Part shown: piece after piece, positions 9,201 to 17,276 of the stretch
Layout of the letters: every line of letters begins with the position of its first letter
Numbering within the stretch: the first letter of the stretch is position 1
Assembly: GCF_001949145.1 (NCBI RefSeq)
Contig: NW_019091408.1
Coordinates: 157,279-179,240, forward strand
Direction of reading: 5' to 3'
DNA length: 21,962 nucleotides
Origin: Acanthaster planci
Lineage: Eukaryota; Echinodermata; Asteroidea; Valvatida; Acanthasteridae
Made by a program: the position numbers and the translations under genes
Notes under the pieces: model-generated
What the model saw: the letters and a program-made list of their open reading frames with translations, nothing else
The model's database searches: none
Told to the model about the DNA's origin: nothing

Positions 9201-9833
9201 CAGTAGACACCACCGCCACGTTTTCTTCTGACTGTTAAGCCCATGGTTGAGACACCACGTTGCAGGTGTACATTTTTAATAGTCATGCAACTTTTTCTTT
9301 GATCAGGAAATTACCTTGTTTATTATTATTTCTCACATGTGCTCCTACAAGTTGAGAAACGCTGCGCAAAGTTTCGTGCAAGGTTTAAGTTCTCCTTTGT
9401 CTGACTCCCTGCTTGTAGTCGTATGCATTGATGAATCCAAATTTTGTGTCAGGGGAAGCAGTGTTGGGATATTTTTTTTCCGGAAAACAACTGTCAAAAT
9501 TTTTTCATTCGTAAAATTGTTCTCTATCGTGAAGAAATGTGGTATAGCACCATTTCTGAAGTCATTCCTATATAAAAACATGGCAACATTTTTCCAGGGG
9601 GGTAACTTCCCTTCTCCTCTTCCACGGGATGCACCATTGTTTACTTATCTGTATATAGTTTTTTATCCTGAATGTATCCCAGTGAACAACTCTCTTTCTT
9701 GTCAAGCATCACTAGCTTTGTTTTATTTTTGTTTTGTTATGTTTTAGGTTCTGAGGTTCTGAGCACTGAGTCAGTGCCAGGAGCGACAAGATTTGCAGAA
9801 GGGGAGGGAAGAGGCGGGAGTTTTGAGACTTAG
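3105..9833 (+). CDS. Crotonase-fold enoyl-CoA hydratase/isomerase family protein, probably mitochondrial, 7 exons, 301 aa
   Basis: Exons 3105-3228, 5571-5735, 6405-6499, 7276-7420, 8038-8187, 8667-8807 and 9748-9833 join in phase to 906 nt (301 residues and TAG). Residues 1-41 are basic, rich in Ser/Thr/Ala and lack acidic residues, as in a mitochondrial presequence. The crotonase domain follows: NRPKSRNSV, then the oxyanion-hole segments [10 protein letters not shown] (97-106) and [10 protein letters not shown] (147-156), then [17 protein letters not shown], then the [18 protein letters not shown] block (202-219). The family acts on CoA thioesters. Glu153 occupies the place of catalytic Glu144 of rat enoyl-CoA hydratase, but Cys173 sits where Glu164 is expected, so classical hydratase activity is not certain. 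It resembles bacterial 'crotonase/enoyl-CoA hydratase family' proteins more than canonical ECHS1. The exact substrate is unknown. The start is the first ATG after an in-frame stop at 3048-3050. Confidence 0.93.
3549..4562. mobile_element. Foldback/MITE-like element with CCCAACTA-rich inverted ends
   Basis: The left end starts TTACGCCCCAACTAC (3549) and the right end finishes GTTGGGACGTAA (4551-4562), so the tips are inverted copies. Left-hand CCAACTA motifs occur near 3555, 3574, 3594 and 3623; right-hand copies, mostly inverted, occur at 4290-4350 and 4550. An inner inverted pair adds support: ATTAGCACCTTGTTCCTAT (from 3664) matches the complement of ATAGGAACAGGGTGCTAAC (from 4140). Open frames inside are short and show no transposase. 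I found no clear target-site duplication, so the limits are approximate and the superfamily is unassigned. Confidence 0.6.
4658..4961. mobile_element. Short terminal-inverted-repeat element (MITE-like) with poly-C tracts
   Basis: The left tip AGTGGCATATCCAGC (from 4659) matches the complement of the right tip, AGTGGTGTATCTAGC, at 12 of 15 positions. Each end has a run of nine C at comparable depth (4686-4694 and 4928-4936). The ~300-bp size and the C/G tracts behind the tips recall common non-autonomous DNA transposons with 'AGTGGCGTAGC' ends. No coding capacity was found and no target-site duplication could be fixed. Confidence 0.5.
5571..5735 (+). CDS. Crotonase gene exon 2
   Basis: The acceptor taattttcag and donor GTGG|gtaag bound 165 nt. 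They encode [20 protein letters not shown] and onward to NVAVFYGVG, the first beta strands and helix of the crotonase fold with the Asn-Arg-Pro signature. Confidence 0.93.
5736..6404 (+). other. Crotonase intron 2
   Basis: A 669-bp intron bounded by gtaagg and cccag. It holds only AT-rich sequence and short spurious frames; I see no repeat or regulatory element. Confidence 0.85.
6405..6499 (+). CDS. Crotonase gene exon 3
   Basis: The acceptor is aattcccag and the donor ATG|gtaatt. The 95 nt encode [12 protein letters not shown], the first oxyanion-hole loop (consensus F-C-A/S-G-x-D-L), and a following helix ending in FGPM. Confidence 0.93.
6500..7275 (+). other. Crotonase intron 3
   Basis: A 776-bp intron bounded by gtaatt and aacag. 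A 19-bp tandem array lies at 7048-7123. The 145-codon minus-strand open frame here (6686-7123) is partly made by that array and is not taken as a gene. Confidence 0.85.
7048..7123. repeat. 19-bp tandem repeat, 4 copies
   Basis: Unit CCAATCCAGTTGACCTCAA is repeated four times head to tail at 7048, 7067, 7086 and 7105. Each copy has one to a few changes, such as GGTGAC for GTTGAC and CCCC for CCTC. It lies within crotonase intron 3. Confidence 0.9.
7276..7420 (+). CDS. Crotonase gene exon 4 (active-site exon)
   Basis: The acceptor is ttgctaacag and the donor TTTG|gtaaat. The 145 nt encode [20 protein letters not shown] and continue to FGVFCRRF. It holds the second oxyanion-hole glycine, the conserved Glu153, and Cys173 at the usual second Glu position (20 residues further on). 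Confidence 0.95.
7421..8037 (+). other. Crotonase intron 4
   Basis: A 617-bp intron bounded by gtaaat and tgccag. A 10-A run occurs near 7766. Nothing else distinctive was seen. Confidence 0.85.
8038..8187 (+). CDS. Crotonase gene exon 5
   Basis: The acceptor is cctttgccag and the donor CAGG|gtgagt. The 150 nt encode [17 protein letters not shown], then the conserved [20 protein letters not shown] and LVNRVVP block. Confidence 0.95.
8188..8666 (+). other. Crotonase intron 5
   Basis: A 479-bp intron bounded by gtgagt and a pyrimidine-rich acceptor ending acatag. Several open frames cross it and the following exon; these are shadows. Nothing else was seen. Confidence 0.85.
8667..8807 (+). CDS. 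Crotonase gene exon 6
   Basis: The acceptor is ttgtcacatag and the donor ACCG|gtaagc. The 141 nt encode the C-terminal helical part: [20 protein letters not shown], then [20 protein letters not shown] and EFNTG. Confidence 0.92.
8808..9747 (+). other. Crotonase intron 6
   Basis: A 940-bp intron bounded by gtaagc and gttttag. The 143-codon plus-strand frame at 9316-9747 runs up to the exon 7 acceptor, but in T-rich sequence with no recognisable domain, and I read it as chance. Confidence 0.85.
9748..9833 (+). CDS. Crotonase gene exon 7 (terminal)
   Basis: The acceptor is ttatgttttag after a T-rich tract. The 86 nt encode [20 protein letters not shown] and RGGSFET, then TAG at 9831-9833. The phase matches exon 6 exactly. 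The A-x-R-F-x-x-G-x-G-R-x-G pattern matches C termini of bacterial relatives as I recall them. Confidence 0.9.
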
Positions 9834-9846
9834 GAACTAACGAGAT

Positions 9847-9878
9847 ACTGCTCATGTCCATGTGCACAGATGAGCAGT
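9847..9878 (+). repeat. 9-bp stem-loop in the crotonase 3' UTR
   Basis: ACTGCTCAT (9847-9855) and ATGAGCAGT (9870-9878) are perfect inverted copies around a 14-base loop, beginning 13 bases after the stop codon. It would form a hairpin in the mRNA. Function is unknown and chance cannot be excluded. Confidence 0.6.
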
Positions 9879-12812
9879 GATAGAAGCATGCCGCATCCTA
9901 CGCAATATTATGCATTTACACGCACGCAAGGTGTAAACTTGTTCAGTATGCAAATCATTATGTCGACGGCTTTCCACAATAATAACAGCATCTCATACAA
10001 TGATCCAACTGAGGCATGATGTGATGTCTGTGATGTCAATGATTGGCCAGAACGCATGATCTTAGTAGGGTATCTTTGAAAAGTCACTTAGGTTTTTAAG
10101 CCCAGTGGTTTATCACCAGTTTGTCCTGCTCTCCGAGTGAATTATCCCACAGGAAACCATTGTGGTAAATATTTTTCACCATGCAGAATTCTATTACCGC
10201 TTGTCTGTGTTTTAATTACTTTTGTAAAGTTTATTTTGTTTTCAAACAGTATCCAGAATGGTGTGCATAGGACTATGATTTCAGATGTTCTTTTATCTTC
10301 AGATATAAACAAGAAAGACTTATTAAGAAATCTGGGAATAGTATTTAAAAGAATTATATGTTTGTTTGCCGTTGTTCTGCATGAGCTTCAAATTCTAGCA
10401 AATAATGCAACTGTTAGTGATGCTATTACTTTTATATTCATTGTGCAAATCTTGACAAACTGGATTGTTACAGTTCTGTTTGAACTAACCGGATGTATAT
10501 TTTTGTAACACTGTTATGTATCATAAATTTTGTAAATGTTCTTTACTGTTTAATGGATATCTTTAAACAAAGATTTTTCTTATGCCACTTCTACGATGAT
10601 TGAATCATTCAAATCAGACCCACCAGTATTTCAAAAATAGAACACCTCAATGGCTAAAGCTGGTTCCCAAACCAAAAGACTCCGATTATTGTGGGAGAAT
10701 CTTTTGGTCTGTTCCCAAACATTTCTGAAACTGGCTGAAATATTCAAACTCATTTCATTGATTTTTTCAGTATGACTGTCATCAGTATCCATGAACACTG
10801 CATGTATAACCTGCCTGTCTTTGCAGGTTCCCTGCATGCATCAAAATTTATGAAAAGTTTTCTTGGCATTCTTTTGCATGTCTTCACTTTTCCACACATT
10901 GATCATGCTGACCGTGTAATCAGATACGTACATGCTACATGATTTAGAAGTGTACTCTAGATGTGATGTCATACATGTACTCCCTTTCCATGAGCGAAAG
11001 CTACCTGCCATAAATATCATTGATACAGCAAGAAACTAGCCTGCTCAAAGTATGTGATTGAATAGCATCAGTATGATTGCGTATGATCTCTACTTCACCT
11101 TGGCATAGCCTCTTTTTTGAGGTGTGGTCTGTTACCATACCAAGAGCATGGAGTCCACGTACATTACAGCATAGCCACAGAAATAGATACATATACATGT
11201 ATGGGTCACATTCAAGCAAGTGGGTGCGCTCATGACTGACATGCAGGGTGTGGTCTGCATTCCTATCAAGTAGAGTGCATAGTCTACAGGCGAACAAATA
11301 GGGTGCGGTCAACATCTCAGGAAACAGGTGTATCCACACCAACAGTGTACATGTAGGTTGTAGTTAAGAACCCCAACCAGAAGGTGTGTCCCAACAAGTG
11401 GGAGGATCCATCAGTTTGAGATACTTAAGGAGACCAGCCCAGTCCTTGGGTGCCGTTCGCAGCTACATTCAGACATATGGATTCGCTAATGGGTAATGGC
11501 ATTAATTTAAGTTAATTCCTGAATGAGCCATTTCAGCATTGCAACAGTGCATGCCCAAATTGAATTACATCCAAGGTCACTTGCATGCATGTGTGGGATC
11601 TGCCCAATCAGTGTGGCCCTACCTGGGCTCATACACATGGTTTGTTCCCAAAACATGACCTTTCTTTTTTGAACCATCAAACTGGCTCTTTGATATTTCC
11701 TTTATAAATTTGTAAGTCTATAAAGTAAGTGAGATGGCACTGTAAACTTTTCAGTTGTTATTAAACTATATTTATTTGAACAACACAAGGTGAAAAAAGT
11801 TGAATACAAACAAGGAAATGGATCATTTACTTATTTGATGGTATTGAATTACATTTCAACAGAGTTTTATCTCAAAAACATTATTCTGAAGTTCGCAGTC
11901 CGTCTAGCAAAATAAGACATCATAGCTGAACAAAATATTTTCCAAAAAAAAGGAAAGTGTATCACCAACACAAAACACAACACATTAACTCTTTGGCCAC
12001 TGAAACACATACCCTAGTTCTTTCAAAGCTGGTTCAAAATATCCCATTTTTTAAAACTCGCCAACAAACTTTGTTAATTCAAGCCGAAACATTCATAAGT
12101 TTTCTCGTGTATTTTAATATTCAACAAGCCCTTGCCCCTCGAAATGTACAACACAAGAAAAAATTCTCCCTAAGCCACTAAACTTTTGAAAATGACCTGT
12201 CACAATAAACAGTGACAAGTTTTGACATGGTAATGACCAAAATGGCCTTTCTCAATTGGTGCATGACGAATGGTCCATGTAGGCCAATGTGGGTATATTA
12301 CAGTCACTACCAACTTGCCGTTACCAACACCTTTAAACCTAATTTGATAGGAATCAAGGGCCATCTTCAGAGTCTCCTTAGCCCAGTCATTTTCCTGTCG
12401 AATCATTAAAGAAAGACATCCAACTTCTTTAGACCCATAATTCTGGTTAATCACTTCATGTTTGAACAAATTAAGGCCAATAAAATAATCATACCAGCAA
12501 AATAAAGCCATGAAAAATAAACGGCAGGTTCGGATACATGTTACTGGATCCCATGACTTGAGTCTACGTTTTGTTTACATTTGAAAGAGCAAATGGTCTT
12601 CTTTCTAATATGTCACCCAATCGGCATCATGGTGAAATGTCTGAAAAATGTCAAAGGTTCCTCTCAATTTACCATACACTGTGAAAGATTTTTTTATATC
12701 TTTTGGAATGTTGCCTTGGCAAGTGGGGATTCGCTTTGTTGGGTGCGGCCACACACCAGCACGTTTCATGTCAAAACAAAGGTAGTTTTTCTGAAAATTT
12801 GCCTCAGTTCAC

Positions 12813-12828
12813 AAAAAAAAAAAAAAAA
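12813..12828 (+). repeat. A16 homopolymer
   Basis: Sixteen consecutive A residues in the intergenic region. It could be the tail of an old retroposed sequence on the plus strand, but I recognise no element upstream of it. Confidence 0.9.
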
Positions 12829-13188
12829 CTTTTCTAACCAGCTGCAGCTCATCTCTGTCCATTTAAACAATTGCCACAGCTTAATAAGCACAACTCAGTG
12901 CTATTGGCAGTGTGTTAATTGAGCTGCTTTCGCAAAGACCAACCTCTGTATTTCAGTTGAAGCCGAGTCCAAATTGTTTACCAAGCTGTTCAGCAAAATC
13001 AAACATAAATTGATAAATTATTTGCAAACTTTTCATTACCATATACAGTACACAAATATTTGCCAATAATACTGTCGACCAATATTTCACATTTGGGTCT
13101 ATTTATACATACATATAAAGACAATCCAAGAAAGATCAAGAGACATGTACCGTGATGTACATGTATGAACTTGTTTAGTACATGTAAC

Positions 13189-13515
13189 ATGTCAAATGAT
13201 CTACCGGTACATGTACTTGGAGGCAGACATGATATTGCAACTTATCCACATGCAGACAGGCATGTAATGTCAACTAATCTACATGTACATTACATATATA
13301 TGTCAACTAATATACATGTACATGTGTGCCAACAGACATGATATGTCGACTACATGTAGTCCACGTCCACATCCACATGTACATGTGATACATGTACGTC
13401 AACTATTAAACATCCGTACATGTGGTATCAATTAATCTACATTACCATGCACAAGTACATGTAATATGTCAACTAATCTACATGCACATGGAATATCAAC
13501 TAATCTAGTCAATAT
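13189..13515. repeat. Degenerate ACATGTA-rich minisatellite
   Basis: A loose unit of the form ATGTCAACTAATCTACATGT recurs at about 13189, 13267, 13300, 13343, 13396, 13425, 13466 and 13493, spaced roughly 27 to 53 bases, with TACATGTA expansions between copies. Copies at 13267, 13300 and 13466 are the best preserved. The array lies in the convergent intergenic region. Confidence 0.75.
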
Positions 13516-13934
13516 ATTGACATCTCAGCTGATTTGCTACCTTGAATTTTTAAAAATCTACCTTGAGGGATTAATGATGTAACAGGTAGTAAGGGTTGAA
13601 TAATGGGCTTAGCTTAATCAAAGACTATTAATCTTTGGACAAAAACTCCTCCTCTTACTATGCCTCATTACCTCTTACCACAAAGAACGGATTTCTCATC
13701 CCCAATCAGTAAATTACCCTGTACTATCTTCTAAAATCACAGGTGTTTTTTCTTTTTTTTCCACACAATTACAGTGTACATGTACCACATGTATCTCGTT
13801 GAACATCAAGGTCATTCTGTGACTAAATATAAGTTGTCATTTAAAACTCATTTGCAAGGCAATATTGCTAAGAGCATGGACCAACCAACTCTGATCCAAT
13901 CTACCGGTGTCCCTTGTTTTTACTTTGATGAGAC

Positions 13935-13954
13935 CATGGAGCTATAGCTCCATG
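13935..13954. repeat. Perfect 20-bp palindrome
   Basis: CATGGAGCTATAGCTCCATG is identical to its own reverse complement with no spacer. It could extrude as a cruciform, or be the core of a short inverted-repeat element. It lies within reach of a long SH3BP5 3' UTR. Confidence 0.95.
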
Positions 13955-14663
13955 ACGAGACTCACAACCTTCTGTCTTCTTTCATTTCCCTCTGTGTATT
14001 TTGTATGATCTTATAAAGATTGCGTCTGATCAGGGCATCTTCCAGAATGCAAGACAGCTTTGGAGGAGCCTCTGACTTGTGTTTAAAGAATGCTTTTGAC
14101 ATTGCTTGAAGATATTTAACCTGAAATGAAATAACTCCAGCCCTTAGAGTTGTTCAAGATTAACTTAGACATACATGCATGGCATTTACAAGTTTTATAC
14201 ACACATAAACAACTATATAGTAACTTATTCAGTTGTCCGAGGTCAAATTTACCAGATCATTTCATTCATATCTGATTACAGTATGTCTCATGTACACAAA
14301 AATCAAAAATTAGTAACTAACAAATTTCACATGTAATGAAAATGTACTTTACTATCCGTACTGTATAGAGTTATAAATTCACAGAACTGTACAAGAAACC
14401 AATACAATTTATTACTACAGGATTTCAAAAATAGTTTTAATTTTAATACATTAATTTTTTCCCTCTTTACTGAATGTACACTATACGTACACATTATACA
14501 TACCCTGTTGGTACACACGGGCACCGTCTGTTACAATGTAAAATGTAGGTGTACAATGTATGTACATGGACTGGACGCACAATTACATGTACATTTAGTT
14601 ATCAATATATTTTCTGGATATGGACAAGATGCGGGTGCAACAGTGTGCAAAAGACAGAACCTC

Positions 14664-14669
14664 TTTATT
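14664..14669 (-). terminator. Candidate SH3BP5 poly(A) signal
   Basis: AATAAA on the minus strand (TTTATT on the plus). It is the first canonical hexamer I found downstream of the SH3BP5 stop, about 1.8 kb away; another lies at 14408-14413. Use is unproven. Confidence 0.3.
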
Positions 14670-16433
14670 CCTTCTGGGGATGCAACGATTATTTGATTAA
14701 TCAATGGCTTGGTTAATCACGTTACATTTTATGAGTCAATTCTTTAGGAGCCATTTTGTGAAGATTATGACTCCCTTTAACCATTTAACGTCAGATTTTC
14801 TAACCCCAAAAAGCTGCTGGGGACGGGTTTTTTAACCTGTGAATTCTTCAACCTTGCAAATGTGCTTTGACCCACCCAAGCATGACACGTTAATACGTCA
14901 ACCAGGGAAATGTAAAAAGAATTCTTAATCGAATGTACACGTCCTGCATGGAGCAAATAAGGAAAGTTGTGTGTGTTTACATATCATCCAGCATCATGTG
15001 ATTAAAGACAAACACCCCCCAAAAAAATACCAAAAACCCCAACACACTGCAGGCAAAATGTGAAATGAACACCAACACAGGCCTACACATAGATACTGAC
15101 AACAATGAAAATAACATCATGACAGTTGGCTGAGATTTTCAAGGAAAAACCTGCAAAACACAGCAATTTATCAGCAATTTACAATACACGTACACGTAGG
15201 TAATGCCTAAGTCGTCCAACAAATTGTAGAACTCCTCCCCACAATCTAAGCAACACTTCACATGAATATTCATCTCATGTTTGTGTCCTAAAAAATCACT
15301 TTTGCAGGTACAACATGTCCATTGATCTTACATGTAAAGACCCCCATGCACTTAATTTACCTAGAGTTATAGCACACATAAGAAATCAAAGATAAATACA
15401 TTCATTGGTCAAACTATAAACTGAAAGGATTGAGATCCGAACCCAAGACACTGTACTCTCCTCCCCAAAACTACAACTATTAAATGAAAATACATGCAGT
15501 TCAAGGCAACGATTGGACTATTCAGAAATCTGCTCACAACACCCTGTTCTGGCCACTGCCAAGGTTACTTATAAATCTTGCATCAAATTATGAAAAATAA
15601 ACTAATACAATGTTAGGACCAAATCGCAACATGCGTATAAATTAACACTGTGAATATATTTGGAATCAGAAGTATAAATTAGTATCAAAACAACTGAGGT
15701 CAACTGTGAAGGGTAAGATTATGAGTATGTATAATCGGGCAGTTCTAAGAGGTACAATTTTTTGTGACAATTTCTCAACTGCAGGGAATGTAACAAACAT
15801 GTACACATATACTCAAACTTCTTTGCCCATGTCAGAACTATGCCAAAAATATGTGAAGCCTTTGAGCCACCCCTAAAAAAAATAAAAGCAAATGAGGGAA
15901 AGGTGCATACCCAACTCATGTAAGTATGACTTTCCAAGAATGCTTCCTCTTTTAAACTGAAAAAGAGGTCAGTTATAAAGAAGAGTAATGAGCGGCCTAA
16001 TTCACAAAAAGATTTCACAATGAAGACATTCCAACATACAAATCTGCTGGGCAACGGACCTCAACGCACACACTCACCCAATACAGGGCGCCAGTGACAG
16101 TTTATGCCATCTTGAACAAACTCGACCTCACCAATCTCGCCTCCTTGAACGTTTGCGGTATCCCAACAGTTTGAAACTGCGCATCTTACAAACTAGGAGT
16201 ATCTGTCCAGTGTAAGTAAACTTTGTGATATGCAAGCACGAGTGTGACATTTCTTTCACTGCATTGAAAAAATAAATTCTAAACCCCACCTGTTCTTAAA
16301 GAAGCTTATTCAAAGACAATTCAGTCCATTTCACACGCTACATCATGTCCTCAGTTAGTAAAGTTTCAAATGAAAGAACTAAAGAAATACACAACTTCGC
16401 CATTTTGGATGTTCACAGAGCAAGAAAATTTCT

Positions 16434-17276
16434 TCAGACCAATGACCCGTTTTCTTCGTCAATTTCTCCATCTGCTGTCTGGCAGCTGACCTCTGAACTA
16501 CACTCCTGCCTTGTCTGGGTGACTCCTGACCTCTCTGGTGCTTCTTTGGCATGGTTACATGATTCAGGATCTTCCTGTTCCTTTGTTGATTGCTTGATTT
16601 GTGACCCTTCTGACACCTCTTCGCTACTGGCACTCCCCTGAAGGGGATGATTGTGATTAGCTGTTTCATTCATACCTTTTTCTTGCGACGATTGGGCTAT
16701 GACTGACGCCTCCAACATGTCCTTCCCACTGAAGCTGGCCTGACGAGAGTGTCCTGGCGTTGACAGTGCACTCTCTCCATCTGAGACACTGTCATCCAAC
16801 AAGTCATTTGAGTAGCAGCTGGCTGTGTCAGACATCTCATCCAGTTTATCCACCGACTCAAACGCTGCGAGGATAGCATGTGGGTCCGGCGGTGACAGGT
16901 CTGACTCTTGCAGGCTGAGCGGCCGGCGCAGCATGCGCAGCTTAGGGGCACGCACGTACAGATCATCGCGGCAGATGGACTCTGGCAGGAACCCTTTCGG
17001 GGAGCCCGGCGTCTCCTGGCAATGGGCCAGTGGGATCTGTTCGAAGGGGTAGCTGTGGCGGTAAAACGCAGGCGGGCTAGTAGGTGTCTCAGGGGGTGGG
17101 GCTGGGGAAGACTCTGCTCCTACGCCCATTCCCCGCTCGCCCAGCTTGGCAGCCTGGTAGCGTCGGTGCTCATGGATCTCGTCGCTGATCTGCTCAAGAT
17201 TGTGGAGGGCATTGGAGTAGGCCTCCTTGGCCTGCGTCACTCTCTCCTGAAGCTCTTCTACTCTCTTTTTTTTGGC
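16434..17276 (-). CDS. SH3BP5: SH3BP5 terminal exon
   Basis: The 843 nt encode 280 residues and a stop. The acceptor is ttttgtcgcag. Residues 1-39 of the exon finish the coiled coil (AKKKRVEELQERVTQAKEAY ... SDEIHEHRR). GVGAES then marks the end of the conserved part. The tail has Pro-rich stretches (PAPPPETPTSPPAF), a basic-then-hydrophobic motif RRPLSL (about 16908-16928), an acidic Ser-rich run (DDSVSDGES) and an RQAS site of basophilic-kinase type. Confidence 0.95.
   Translation of the reverse strand, partial: AKKKRVEELQERVTQAKEAYSNALHNLEQISDEIHEHRRYQAAKLGERGMGVGAESSPAPPPETPTSPPAFYRHSYPFEQIPLAHCQETPGSPKGFLPESICRDDLYVRAPKLRMLRRPLSLQESDLSPPDPHAILAAFESVDKLDEMSDTASCYSNDLLDDSVSDGESALSTPGHSRQASFSGKDMLEASVIAQSSQEKGMNETANHNHPLQGSASSEEVSEGSQIKQSTKEQEDPESCNHAKEAPERSGVTQTRQECSSEVSCQTADGEIDEENGSLV

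Larger units (their letters stand above)
9834..16433. other. Convergent intergenic region with 3' UTRs of crotonase and SH3BP5
   Basis: About 6.6 kb between two stop codons facing each other. It must hold both 3' UTRs. I found no open frame with a recognisable domain and no pair of frames joined by good splice sites. Contents annotated separately are a hairpin after the crotonase stop, a 16-A run (12813-12828), an ACATGTA minisatellite, a 20-bp palindrome and a candidate minus-strand poly(A) signal. A plus-strand AATAAA sits at 12204-12209 in the loop of a small hairpin (TGTCAC 12198-12203, GTGACA 12212-12217), which could end a long crotonase 3' UTR but is 2.4 kb from the stop. Confidence 0.7.

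Noticed and set aside
9316-9747. 143-codon plus-strand open frame before crotonase exon 7
   Set aside because: It lies in T-rich intron sequence, is dominated by Phe/Leu/Ser, has no recognisable domain, and ends at the exon 7 acceptor, where another frame encodes the conserved C terminus.
10137-10508. 123-codon plus-strand open frame downstream of the crotonase gene
   Set aside because: It is hydrophobic and looks membrane-like, but T-rich DNA gives this by chance. No homologous motif, no splice partners, and it probably lies in the 3' UTR or intergenic DNA.
11001-11342. 113-codon minus-strand frame with loosely recurring GGTGTGGTC motifs on the plus strand (11121, 11247, 11302)
   Set aside because: The motif spacing is irregular (126 then 55 bases) and matches outside the core are poor, so neither a gene nor a tandem repeat can be supported.
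13189-13515. CRISPR-like spaced repeats
   Set aside because: Repeat units are diverged, spacing is irregular and the sequence is animal nuclear DNA; it is a degenerate minisatellite.
15719-16054. 111-codon minus-strand frame between SH3BP5 and the intergenic region
   Set aside because: Phe/Leu/Ser-rich with no domain; it lies in the probable SH3BP5 3' UTR.
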